From Planctomycetota bacterium (lineage in GTDB: Bacteria > Planctomycetota > UBA8108 > UBA1146 > JAJFFE01), in NCBI GenBank assembly GCA_021776775.1, contig JAJFFE010000059.1, positions 1 to 64,000 on the forward strand: DNA of 64,000 nt, in the 5' to 3' direction. The number at the start of each line of letters is the position of its first letter. Within the stretch, counting starts at the first letter, position 1. The notes under the pieces are model-generated. The model did no database searches and had not been told where the DNA came from. It saw only the letters and a list, made by a program, of their open reading frames with translations. The position numbers and the translations under genes are program-made. Below, in pieces: positions 55,861-64,000 of this stretch.

Positions 55861-56643
55861 GTGCGTGGAGTCGTTCCGATGCAGCGGTGGGAAGAGCAAG
55901 CAGTGGTAGCACGTCGAGTCCAACGACGACAAGCGGCGGGAGACAACTCACTCGAAGCAGTGGGAAGTAATCCCGCAAGAGCAAGAGTAGAGCCGGGCGT
56001 TGGGGACGCCGGGACATTCGGTCGCAGCCGGCGTTTCCGTGGTCGGGAGCAGACCGAAAAGAGTCGAGAAGCGGGTGAGAAGAGCGCGAACGAGGACCGC
56101 GTCCTCATCGAGCGCGCTCGGTGCGGAGATCACGATGCGTTCGAAACCCTGGTCACCAAGTACCAGGAGCGAACCGTCTGGATCGCCCGTAACTTCGTTC
56201 CGAACACCGAGACGGCGAAGGACATTGCTCAAGAAGCGTTCTTGAGGGTGTATCGCAGCCTCGATCGGTACGACCCGAAGCATCGCTTCTATACGTGGTT
56301 CTATCGAATCGTCGTTCACCTTTCGATCGACGCGGTTCGGCGGAACCGAAAGCTGACCCGGTGGAAGCTCGAGTCTTCGCCGCTGGGGCGTGTCGAGTAC
56401 GAAGAAGTTGCAGGTGGCGACGTTGAATTGGACGAGACTCGTGCCCGCGTGCACCAGATTCTCCAGCGCGTTCCACCGAAATACCGAATGCTCCTCGTCC
56501 TTCGGGACCTGGAGGGATTTACGTCGAAGGAGATTTCGGACATCGCTAGCTGGAACCACGCGACCGTACGTTGGCGGTTGCATCGGGCACGGCAACTCTT
56601 TCGCGAGGCGTGGGAGTCGGCGGGATTCGAAACGGAACTCTGA
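55861..56643 (+). CDS. ECF-type RNA polymerase sigma factor (N-terminal start uncertain)
   Basis: DRVLIERARCGDHDAFETLVTKYQERTVWIARNFVPNTETAKDIAQEAFLRVYRSLDRYDPKHRFYTWFYRIVVHLSIDAVRRNRK...ILQRVPPKYRMLLVLRDLEGFTSKEISDIASWNHATVRWRLHRARQLF. Confidence 0.92.
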   Translation: MRGVVPMQRWEEQAVVARRVQRRQAAGDNSLEAVGSNPARARVEPGVGDAGTFGRSRRFRGREQTEKSREAGEKSANEDRVLIERARCGDHDAFETLVTKYQERTVWIARNFVPNTETAKDIAQEAFLRVYRSLDRYDPKHRFYTWFYRIVVHLSIDAVRRNRKLTRWKLESSPLGRVEYEEVAGGDVELDETRARVHQILQRVPPKYRMLLVLRDLEGFTSKEISDIASWNHATVRWRLHRARQLFREAWESAGFETEL

Positions 56644-56667
56644 GAATCGTGGCGTGTCCGAAGCCGA

Positions 56668-57411
56668 GTGTCGGGTTCGGACAGGACTTCGGTCGAGGCG
56701 GCCGGAGGCAAGAGAGAGAGAATGCGAAGTAGCGCAAGCAACGGCCCGACTGGCCCTGACGAGACGTTGTGTGACGTCTGCTGCGACACAGTCGAACGGT
56801 GGATCGGGTTGCAGACAAACAGCTCTGCCGCCGGAGCCACGATAGACGCGACCCCAGACTGGGTTCGTCGTCACGTCGTGGCGTGTCCCGATTGCGCCAA
56901 AGAGTTTTCCTTTTCCTCGACAGGCGCCGGCCGAGCGTTGTCTGTTTGCGAGGATCGACCGGAAGAGGTCGCGGCGGGAGCGCTGTTTACCCGTCGCGTC
57001 ATGGCTGCCGTTCGGGCCGAGCCTGCGCCGATCGTTCGACACTACCGTCGGCTTCGGTTGCGCGCAGCGGCTGGGTTGGTGGCGGTAGGACTCGTTGCCG
57101 CAGTTGCGCTGTTCGGTCGTGGGGATGACAGTAGCCGAGAGACGATCGTCGGGACCGCGAAGCAACAGTTGCAGGAGAGCGCAGCGACTTCGGCAGAGCT
57201 CGCAGAGGACACCGCGGTCAATGCGTCTTTTCCGAGTGCTGGGCTTCCGAGTCACTCTTCGGTCGAGAATAAGGGGGGACGTCGATCGAGGGACGTGGCG
57301 CGTAGCCTCGCAACCGATTCGATGCGACCCATGATGCAACACGTCGACCCGCCGCTAGCCGCCGGTTTTATCCCGGTAGTTGAAAGCGACGGAACCAACT
57401 TCAGTATGTGA
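56668..57411 (+). CDS. Putative anti-sigma factor: zinc-finger-like N-terminus plus single TM helix
   Basis: LCDVCCDTVERWIG...RRHVVACPDCAKEF; TM LRAAAGLVAVGLVAAVALFG; directly after sigma gene, overlaps next gene. Confidence 0.7.
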   Translation: MSGSDRTSVEAAGGKRERMRSSASNGPTGPDETLCDVCCDTVERWIGLQTNSSAAGATIDATPDWVRRHVVACPDCAKEFSFSSTGAGRALSVCEDRPEEVAAGALFTRRVMAAVRAEPAPIVRHYRRLRLRAAAGLVAVGLVAAVALFGRGDDSSRETIVGTAKQQLQESAATSAELAEDTAVNASFPSAGLPSHSSVENKGGRRSRDVARSLATDSMRPMMQHVDPPLAAGFIPVVESDGTNFSM

Positions 57412-58661
57412 ACTGGATGCACGCAACGGTCATGAACGTCCGAACACACGATACGCGACTCACGACAGCCCGAATCATCGGGGTCGCGCTGTTGTTCATC
57501 TTGTCGATCCCGTCTTTAGGGCAGGCCGGACAGTCCAGCGATCTGAGTGCGCTGGACAAAGGGTTTCGCAAACTCGCAAACCGAGTGAAGCCACTCGTCG
57601 TCGGCATCGAAGTCTTCGAGCGAGTGACGCCCGAGGCTAAGCCTGGTACGACAACCGTCGCCTTCGAGAAGAAGAAGTTGCTGACATTCTCCGGGGTTGT
57701 TTGGAACAAGGACGGCACCATCGTCTCGGTTCTTCGCGGTGAGTTTCCACGCGGAGAGAACTCCGACAGTGAGATCGGCTTCGATGTCGTCCTCTCGAAC
57801 CAACGCAGCTACTCGGCCAAGCTTCTTGCTCGCGATGAGTACACCGGGATCTGTGTGTTTCGGTTGCACGAGCCGCCCAAGAGTCTCAAGGCGGTAAAGG
57901 TCAATCCGAAGCGCTGGGACGCCGATCTCGAAGTGGGCACTATGGTCATGGCCCTCGGCGACACGATCCGCACCGGACTAGTCACCAATACTCGTCAGCG
58001 CATCGCAATCAAGAGTGATGCCTTTTCGTTCCCGCGTGCGATTCGCACGAACATTGCGGCCGACACCGGGACGTTCGGCGGCCTCCTGTGCGATACCCGT
58101 GGCTTCATGCTGGGTATGTTGGCGTTCGAGTTGGAGAAGGCGCACGGATCGATTCTGCGCCGCGGGGGCGGAGTTCATGCGTCTCGGGAGTCCGGTTCTT
58201 CGGTTCGTTCCGGCGACGTTCTCGCTATCCCTGTTGACCTCCTGGCTCGCGTGGTCAAAGAACTCGTCAAGACCGGGACCTTCGCAAGAGGTGCGATCGG
58301 TATCGAGTTCAAGCCGGTCGGCTTCGACCAGCTCTGCCTCGGCGATTCCAGTCGAAGCGCGGCTTGGGTGAGTTGGGTTCACCCCGACGGTTCCGCCGCC
58401 AAGATGGGACTTCGAGAAGGAGATGTCGTCATCGGAGTTTCCAGCGAGATCTTCCGGACCAGTGAAGATCTGAGTTGGTTTACTGAACTCGTCGAGTACG
58501 GGACGATCGGCGACATGCTTACGTTCAAGTACTTCCATTTCGACCCGAAGCAACCCTCACTGAACAACATCAAGAATGGAACGGTCGTCATCGGTCGCCG
58601 CGACGGACTCGCCCGTATCGATCGCACACCGGAAGACGTCGTCGACGCCGACAAGCATTGA
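57408..58661 (+). CDS. HtrA/DegP-like PDZ protein lacking the serine-protease catalytic triad (pseudoprotease)
   Basis: Signal peptide; trypsin-like fold segments FSGVVWNKDGTIVSVLRGEF, ARDEYTGICVFRL, IAADTGTFGGLLCDTRGFMLGM; PDZ GSAAKMGLREGDVVIGVSSEI. Confidence 0.75.
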   Translation: MNWMHATVMNVRTHDTRLTTARIIGVALLFILSIPSLGQAGQSSDLSALDKGFRKLANRVKPLVVGIEVFERVTPEAKPGTTTVAFEKKKLLTFSGVVWNKDGTIVSVLRGEFPRGENSDSEIGFDVVLSNQRSYSAKLLARDEYTGICVFRLHEPPKSLKAVKVNPKRWDADLEVGTMVMALGDTIRTGLVTNTRQRIAIKSDAFSFPRAIRTNIAADTGTFGGLLCDTRGFMLGMLAFELEKAHGSILRRGGGVHASRESGSSVRSGDVLAIPVDLLARVVKELVKTGTFARGAIGIEFKPVGFDQLCLGDSSRSAAWVSWVHPDGSAAKMGLREGDVVIGVSSEIFRTSEDLSWFTELVEYGTIGDMLTFKYFHFDPKQPSLNNIKNGTVVIGRRDGLARIDRTPEDVVDADKH

Positions 58662-58680
58662 AGCGATAAGAAAGCTCGGG

Positions 58681-58757
58681 GGGCCCATAGCTCAGCTGGT
58701 TAGAGCAGCGGGCTCATAACCTGCCGGTCCTTGGTTCAAGTCCAAGTGGGCCCACCA
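58681..58757 (+). tRNA. tRNA with CAT anticodon (elongator Met- or Ile2-type), CCA encoded
   Basis: GGGCCCA-tagCTCAGctggttaGAGCa-GCGGG-CTCATAA-CCTGC-cggtc-CTTGG-TTCAAGT-CCAAG-TGGGCCC-A-CCA; complete cloverleaf. Confidence 0.97.
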
Positions 58758-58761
58758 TTAG

Positions 58762-58800
58762 ACAAGCCTCCGTGAGCGAATAGCTTACGGGGGCTTGTTC
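58762..58800 (+). terminator. Rho-independent-like terminator after tRNA
   Basis: ACAAGCCTCCGTGAG...CTTACGGGGGCTTGT stem (with G-U) followed by TCTCT. Confidence 0.65.
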
Positions 58801-58912
58801 TCTATCCGGGACCGTCAGTTTTGGAGACATCGGCTCGAAAGTGACACGATAAGTGACCAACTAGGGAAGAAACGGCCCTGCCGAAGCGGGCCATCGCGAA
58901 GAGGAGGCGAGC

Positions 58913-59665
58913 GTGACGGAGCCACACGTGATCACTGGTGTCGTCGGCCCACGAGGGGCCACCTGCTCGAAGTGGGGAGCCGACGTCGACTGGACCATGC
59001 GGTTCGAGCTACGGGCGTGGAAGGACGCGGTAGGGCTTCTGCACGCGGAGTTGCTGAGCGTGTCTCGGAAGATCCCCGACGACGAGGAGGAGTTGCCGAG
59101 TCGGATCAAGGCGTTCTCACTTGTCGCGGTCAGGGTTACTCGCCCTGTCGACGGCGTCGCCGAGTTGATCGACCTCCTCCGAACGGATGTCGTCGATGAG
59201 GAGTTGGCGGCCGTGTCTCTTGAGTTGCAGAAGCCGATCGTCCATCAGGACGTCAAACTGGGCACTCTGGTGCTCGACCGGGAATTGGATTGGTTCGACA
59301 CGAAGGCTCAATGGGGCGCTCGGATGATCAGTTTGACCATCGGAGCGGTCGACGATCAACCACCGAAAGTTGCGCTTGAAGCCGCTCTGGCTCTGTTCGA
59401 CGAGAGCTCTGCGTGGGAGCGGAGAGTCCGCGGCTACGCCGCGGACGAACTCCTTGCTCTCAAGAACGAGTCTTGGCTCGATGAGGACGAACACCCGGTC
59501 TCTCGAGATCAGTTCCTGGATCGACTCAAACTCGAGTCCATCGGCGTTGATGAGGACGGAGGATTCGAGTTCGGCTTCGACGACGGCGACTTGTTCTGGG
59601 ATCACGAGATCTTGGTCTCCGGGGATCTGAACTCGGGACCCACTTCGGCCTCAATCTCGGGCTAG
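58913..59665 (+). CDS. Hypothetical protein, DUF2262-like
   Basis: GTG start with GAGGAGG SD; LGTLVLDRELDWFDTKAQWGARMISLTIGAVDDQPPKVALEAALALFDESSAWERRVRGYAADELLALKNESWLDEDEHPVSRDQFLDRLKLESI...DGDLFWDHEILVSGD. Confidence 0.65.
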   Translation: MTEPHVITGVVGPRGATCSKWGADVDWTMRFELRAWKDAVGLLHAELLSVSRKIPDDEEELPSRIKAFSLVAVRVTRPVDGVAELIDLLRTDVVDEELAAVSLELQKPIVHQDVKLGTLVLDRELDWFDTKAQWGARMISLTIGAVDDQPPKVALEAALALFDESSAWERRVRGYAADELLALKNESWLDEDEHPVSRDQFLDRLKLESIGVDEDGGFEFGFDDGDLFWDHEILVSGDLNSGPTSASISG

Positions 59666-59670
59666 ACGTC

Positions 59671-59887
59671 TTGCTTGTCTCCCGCCTCCCGCATCCCGGG
59701 AGTGCCGGTGCCGGGAAGACCATTGCCCTCGGTGTGGACTGGAGCCAAGGATTCGACGAGTTCGACCTTGAGCCGTACTTCACCACCTTCGCGGGAGGGC
59801 GAGGAGGCTACGCTAGAGATCCGGTGGTTCCCCGACCGAGAATCGCCGGCGGAGGTTTTGTTCGAAGTCCCAGCAAGGTCGGAGTGA
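59671..59887 (+). pseudogene. Possible frame-disrupted small ORF between the DUF2262-like and HEPN-like genes
   Basis: First half reads naturally in one frame (TIALGVDWSQGFDEFDLEPYFTTFAGG) and second half in the +1 frame (EEATLEIRWFPDRESPAEVLFEVPARSE), switching around 59793-59810. Confidence 0.4.
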
Positions 59888-59891
59888 CGCT

Positions 59892-60569
59892 ATGAAATCG
59901 GAAGCTCTGAGGGAGAAATATCTCGATCGAATTGCGCGGCTCTTGGAAAGACTCAGTAACGAGGATGATCACGACGAGGGCGAATCGGGGGAGACGATAC
60001 TCGATGGAAACATCGAGGGAGCGTTCATGGGAACTCTCACCGTAATGCAAGACCTCTACGGGGCCGACAGTCTCCAAGTCGAGGAGCTCCGCAACCTGAA
60101 GGGTAGAGCCGACCGAAGTGGTAGGCGTGGCTACCGAAACACCTATCTGGCGCGAGACCTCGCCTCCACACTCGTCAACCTCCGGCAAGAGATCGAGGCC
60201 GGTCTCATCTCGAGTATCGCAGAACAGGCCGCCGGCGAGGTGTTCGCCGACTTCCTCGTCATGGCGAAGTCTGCACTCGACGAGGGGCACGTCCCGGTTG
60301 CTGCCGTTCTCACCGCGGCCGCGCTCGAGGACACGATGAAGCGGAAGGCCGAGGAACTCGGGTTGAGTGTCGAGGACGAAACCCTCGAGACTGTTATCCG
60401 ATCGCTTAAGGGGCAGTCTGTCTTCCAAGGGGCGGCCGCGAAACTGGTACCCTCGTTCGTCAAATTCCGTAACTCCGCGATGCACGCGAAGTGGGACAGT
60501 ATTGAAGCGGCGGATGTGAAGAGCGTTGTCGGCTACCTCGAGGGCTTTCTCATCGAGCACTTCTCCTAA
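59892..60569 (+). CDS. HEPN-domain-like protein with C-terminal RxxxxH motif
   Basis: VPVAAVLTAAALEDTMKRKAEELGL...LVPSFVKFRNSAMHAKWDSIEAADVKSVVGYLEGFLIEHFS; RNSAMH matches R-X4-H in an all-helical context. Confidence 0.7.
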   Translation: MKSEALREKYLDRIARLLERLSNEDDHDEGESGETILDGNIEGAFMGTLTVMQDLYGADSLQVEELRNLKGRADRSGRRGYRNTYLARDLASTLVNLRQEIEAGLISSIAEQAAGEVFADFLVMAKSALDEGHVPVAAVLTAAALEDTMKRKAEELGLSVEDETLETVIRSLKGQSVFQGAAAKLVPSFVKFRNSAMHAKWDSIEAADVKSVVGYLEGFLIEHFS

Positions 60570-60989
60570 GCGACCGGATCAAAAGTCCGTTGGTCTGCGG
60601 GAGCTCGGTTCCGTACCCCCGACCATCGATTAAACCGGCCGAAACGCGAGACGCACCTACCATGCGGAACGCTCAGAGACCACCCTTTGAAGGGTTTTGG
60701 CGCTAGGTGTGTTGTCCACGCCGAGCGGTGCGGATCGCTTGGTTCGACGGAGCTCTTCCCCCCATCGGGAACCCGCCATCCCCACGCTCTCGGGTTCGCA
60801 AGCGCACAGCGATCTTCGGGAAGTGACCGCGCCCTCCTCCAGCGAGCGCGTCGGTCGATTGGTTTTCTGGTGATTCGTCAGTCGAGATTCGAGATGACTG
60901 AGGGTGAAGAAAGCCGTAGTGAAACTCGCAGCGTCTCGAACCCACCTGCTACGATCCGGGATGCCCACTATTTGAGAAAGGCAGCCCCA

Positions 60990-61895
60990 ATGGTCCGATC
61001 CGGCGCTCACCAGAGATTTGTTAGCCCCTTCCTGCGGCACTTCGTCGGCAAGTCGCTGGAGACCGACGATGAGCAATACGAAGTTCTGGTCACGATCTTG
61101 AAAGACCGATGGCTTGTCCACCCGGGGCAGTTAGCGAATGAAGAAAAGAACCCTGGGAGAAAAGACAATCGAACCGAGGGCTCGGGTGTCGTCGTTACGA
61201 TGGGTAAAGGCACTCTCAGCAAGGGCGACCTCTATAGGCACGACATCATTTGTTTCGGCGACATCCCGCGTCCGGACCTCCTTTCTCACTGCGAGCGCTA
61301 CAGCTATTTCGGGTTGGCACTCACGAAGGAGTTTCTCATCTCGAAGGGCGCCCGACCCGTGATGTACGTTCCGAGCGGTGCGTTGGCTCACAAGAAGAAG
61401 AACCAAACGATCGAGGTTGCTTTCGATGAGTTCTCCGAACGCCATGAGAGGCGCAAGGACTCAACGATGGGACCGATGATGGCCCAAGCCGCCGCCGCGA
61501 GTAAGATCATCGCTGAGAGTGAAAGTCAGATTCACCCGGATGGTAGCAAGACGCTCCCGCCAGCGGTCAACGAGCTCGTAGCCAATACGTTGTTTCCGGA
61601 TCCCGGCGGAGACCCGGACAAAGCGTTCACGAAGTTCCGGGAAGACATAGATGTAGCGCTCTATCGACACTTCCTCGACCTGCACATCATGGGGTTCGTG
61701 AAATTTTTTGATCCGGCACTCCCCGACGACCACATCAATAACTTCTACATGGAGCGTGAGTGGAGGGTGATGGGGAACGTTTCGTTCTCACTGGGTGACG
61801 TTCGGGAGGTGTACCTGCCCGAAGAGTACATCTCGCGATTGAAGGAGGACACGGGCTATTCCGGTCAAGCGTTCGACGCCGCTGCGCCCTCCTGA
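60990..61895 (+). CDS. AbiGi-like (abortive-infection type) protein
   Basis: HDIICFGDIPRPDLLSHCERYSYFGLALTKEFLISKGARPVMYVPSGAL...NNFYMEREWRVMGNVSFSLGDVREVYLPEEYISRL; ORF track starts upstream at 60687 but ATG 60990 has a better context. Confidence 0.6.
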   Translation: MVRSGAHQRFVSPFLRHFVGKSLETDDEQYEVLVTILKDRWLVHPGQLANEEKNPGRKDNRTEGSGVVVTMGKGTLSKGDLYRHDIICFGDIPRPDLLSHCERYSYFGLALTKEFLISKGARPVMYVPSGALAHKKKNQTIEVAFDEFSERHERRKDSTMGPMMAQAAAASKIIAESESQIHPDGSKTLPPAVNELVANTLFPDPGGDPDKAFTKFREDIDVALYRHFLDLHIMGFVKFFDPALPDDHINNFYMEREWRVMGNVSFSLGDVREVYLPEEYISRLKEDTGYSGQAFDAAAPS

Positions 61896-61945
61896 GAAAG
61901 ACTCCCGAACCGAGTCCGCCCGAGGGGTCCCGCGAAACGGATTCC

Positions 61946-61976
61946 CGACCCCGCTACTCCGGCGGGGTCGATTTTT
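61946..61976 (+). terminator. Rho-independent terminator after AbiGi-like gene
   Basis: CGACCCCGC-tactccg-GCGGGGTCG followed by ATTTTT. Confidence 0.85.
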
Positions 61977-62138
61977 GAGTCGTCCTGGAACGCCGGGAAT
62001 TCTCAATGAGGCGGGCGACCGGCCACCGGCTTGAGGTTCGGAGATTCATTCGATACGGTTAATCTGCTGCCTGCGCGTGGTTGCTGGCCATATCAAATTC
62101 AACGGGGTGTCCTCGCCGGAGCCTAGCAGGGCAGGGTC

Positions 62139-64000
62139 GTGCTTGATCTAAGAAGAGAGATTGAATGCCTACGCGAGCGTCTGCTCGACCTTAGTGCCCG
62201 CAACACTCTGCTCAATTTCCGGTACTCTGCCAAGGTGCTCAGAGTTGTGGATGAGGTGCCCAATCAAGTCTTTTCGCGACTGGTCATCGATGGGAAGGCG
62301 TTTCGGTTCCTCGCTGCCGATCCAGAGCAGGCCGAGGGGCTACAGGTCAAGCTTCCCGAGGATCCGGGGCATGAAAGTCGAAGCAACAAGCATCAAGATA
62401 CCTACCTGCAAACAACCGAAACGCAGGAGCGTCTCGGGACAAAGCTAAACAAGCTACGCACGGAAGCCGCTCGTTTTGTCGAGGAAACTGGTGCGAATCG
62501 ACTGTTCCTTGCACTGGGTTTCCTTGAGTGGTTCGAGTCTCGCGACTCTAACGAGAGCCGCATTGCACCCTTGATCCTGCTTCCGGTCGAACTCGCTAGA
62601 AAGCTCGACACGAGTCGCAACCGTTACCGCTACTCACTCGAGTACACCGGTGAAGAGCTCCATGCGAACCTCTCTCTCCAGAAGAAGGTTGCCGATGAGT
62701 TCAACATCCGAATTCCTGATTTCGAAGACAATCTCGTTCCGGAGGAGTACTGGTCAAACGTTGCGTCGGTTGTGGAGCACGAGCCTCGGTGGGCCGTAAG
62801 GCGAGAGGCCGCGATCGGATTCTTCTCTTTTAGCAAGTTCTTGATGTATCGCGATCTTGACCCGTCGCACTGGCCCGAGGGTCGGAAGCCGCACGAGCAT
62901 GCATTGATATCCGCGTTTCTCGGTGGTCAGGACGTCGACACCGAAGCCGTGTTTGAGCCGGACTACCAGGATATTGACTCAAATCCGGATTACGACGAAC
63001 TCGTTTTGCCTCTCGATGCCGATAGCTCTCAGATTAGTGCAATAAAGGACATTCACGACGGTCGCAACGTGGTTATAGAGGGGCCCCCGGGAACTGGGAA
63101 GTCGCAGACCATCACCAACGTGATTGCGAACGCGATATCACACGGTAAGACCGTCCTGTTTGTCTCCGAGAAGCTTGCCGCGCTCGATGTCGTGTTTTCG
63201 AAGTTGAAGAAGCTCGGACTGGACTCGCTTGTGCTCCAGTTACACTCGCGATCGGCACGCCCTTCGGAGATTTACGCGGACTTGGATCGACGACGGAAGA
63301 CAAAGGCGACAGAACCGACGGACTACTGGTCCGGAAAGTCGACGCTCTGCGGTATGAAGGAATCGCTGTACGCGTACATTCGAGCCACGAGTGTGAGATG
63401 CGGCCCGCAGAACGAACCGCTCCATGAGGTGTTTTGGCGTGTCGTTTCGTTGAGAGGAAGCCTCGGTAGCGACGTCCTCCCGCTTCCTGACGTCAAGCAC
63501 GAGGTTAGTCTTGCTCAACTCGACCTGATCTTCAGGGCTCTTGGAAACTTCTTCGAGGATGCCGACTCGTGTGTCTTCCGACGGTGGCGGTGGTTCGACG
63601 CAGTGGGTTGCTACGAGAGAGAAGCAAAGGCGTTCTCGAAGTGTCTGAGGCAGATCGCTGACCTTGTAGCGGAACACGAGACACTGACTCGGAAGTGGCA
63701 TCAGGACTCAGGGTCAGATTGGTCGCTAGATCTACGATCGAGAGTGGCTTCAGAGAGTCTTCGCTCTTCCGAGATTCCAGAGTCTCCGGCCGTGCTCGAC
63801 TTGGGTGACCCGCGCGAACTGTTGCCTGTCGGTAGTGGGGACCGGCTTCTCAGATTCGCGGATTTGCTTCGCCGATACGAGGAGGTCGAAGAGCGAGCCA
63901 AGCCGTTGCAGCGACAGAAGGCCGAAGAAGACGCAGACGTCGGAGCGTTGCTCTTGTGGGAGGCGAAGAACGAGTGGGCCGTAAAGACGATTCAGAGCGG
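62139..64000 (+). CDS. DUF4011-type superfamily 1 helicase, partial (C-terminus beyond window)
   Basis: GTG at 62139; open to window end: VLDLRREIECLRERLLDLSARNTLLNFRYSAKVLRVVDEVPNQVF...FLALGFLEWFESRDSNESRIAPLILLPVELAR...SSQISAIKDIHDGRNVVIEGPPGTGKSQTITNVIANAISHGKTVLFVSEKLAALDVVFSKLKKLGL. Absent from ORF track because no stop in window. Confidence 0.88.
   Translation, partial: MLDLRREIECLRERLLDLSARNTLLNFRYSAKVLRVVDEVPNQVFSRLVIDGKAFRFLAADPEQAEGLQVKLPEDPGHESRSNKHQDTYLQTTETQERLGTKLNKLRTEAARFVEETGANRLFLALGFLEWFESRDSNESRIAPLILLPVELARKLDTSRNRYRYSLEYTGEELHANLSLQKKVADEFNIRIPDFEDNLVPEEYWSNVASVVEHEPRWAVRREAAIGFFSFSKFLMYRDLDPSHWPEGRKPHEHALISAFLGGQDVDTEAVFEPDYQDIDSNPDYDELVLPLDADSSQISAIKDIHDGRNVVIEGPPGTGKSQTITNVIANAISHGKTVLFVSEKLAALDVVFSKLKKLGLDSLVLQLHSRSARPSEIYADLDRRRKTKATEPTDYWSGKSTLCGMKESLYAYIRATSVRCGPQNEPLHEVFWRVVSLRGSLGSDVLPLPDVKHEVSLAQLDLIFRALGNFFEDADSCVFRRWRWFDAVGCYEREAKAFSKCLRQIADLVAEHETLTRKWHQDSGSDWSLDLRSRVASESLRSSEIPESPAVLDLGDPRELLPVGSGDRLLRFADLLRRYEEVEERAKPLQRQKAEEDADVGALLLWEAKNEWAVKTIQS

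Noticed and set aside
55948-57342. 464-aa minus-strand ORF
   Set aside because: Antisense shadow of the sigma/anti-sigma genes; no recognisable domain.
59671-59895. P-loop NTPase suggested by GSAGAGKT in the 74-aa ORF
   Set aside because: Matches the Walker A consensus by chance in a very short ORF with no beta-strand context or Walker B; better explained as a frame-disrupted remnant.
58913-62138. Single operon from the DUF2262-like gene through the DUF4011 helicase
   Set aside because: A strong intrinsic terminator at 61946-61976 and a roughly 240-bp gap separate the helicase; the HEPN-AbiGi gap is also about 420 bp, so at most they are neighbouring transcription units.
1-64000. CRISPR array or rRNA operon
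   Set aside because: No regularly spaced direct repeats of CRISPR size and no rRNA-like sequence seen.

Overview
GC-rich bacterial chromosome segment. Planctomycetota-like character is inferred from dockerin-like 'GDxNxDGxxxxADAxxLLxxLFxGG' repeats, DUF4388/PEGA and HEAT-vWA proteins, and secreted proteins with DCNGN-type repeats. Three zones are visible. (1) About 1-12.85 kb is an accessory island. It holds a truncated IS66-type element, secreted dockerin-like proteins, a wHTH/coiled-coil gene cluster of unknown function and a tyrosine recombinase. It ends at a displaced tRNA 3' half (12800-12840) that starts in the anticodon loop, as expected for an integration scar. (2) About 14.1-58.76 kb is mostly core: gatCAB, hppA, rsfS, tsaE, Ser/Thr kinase, lpxH, miaA, hslVU, lysS, thiL, an aminotransferase, ParA, HU, nucleotide-sugar genes, an ECF sigma/anti-sigma/degenerate-HtrA operon and tRNA-CAT. 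(3) About 58.8-64 kb, directly downstream of the intact tRNA, is a second accessory block with defence-like genes: a DUF2262-like protein, a frame-disrupted small ORF, a HEPN-like protein with an RxxxxH motif, an AbiGi-like protein, and the start of a DUF4011-type SF1 helicase that is missing from the ORF track because it runs off the window. Blocks (1) and (3) are the best candidates for undescribed systems. All family names come from reading the translated sequences; no database search was run.
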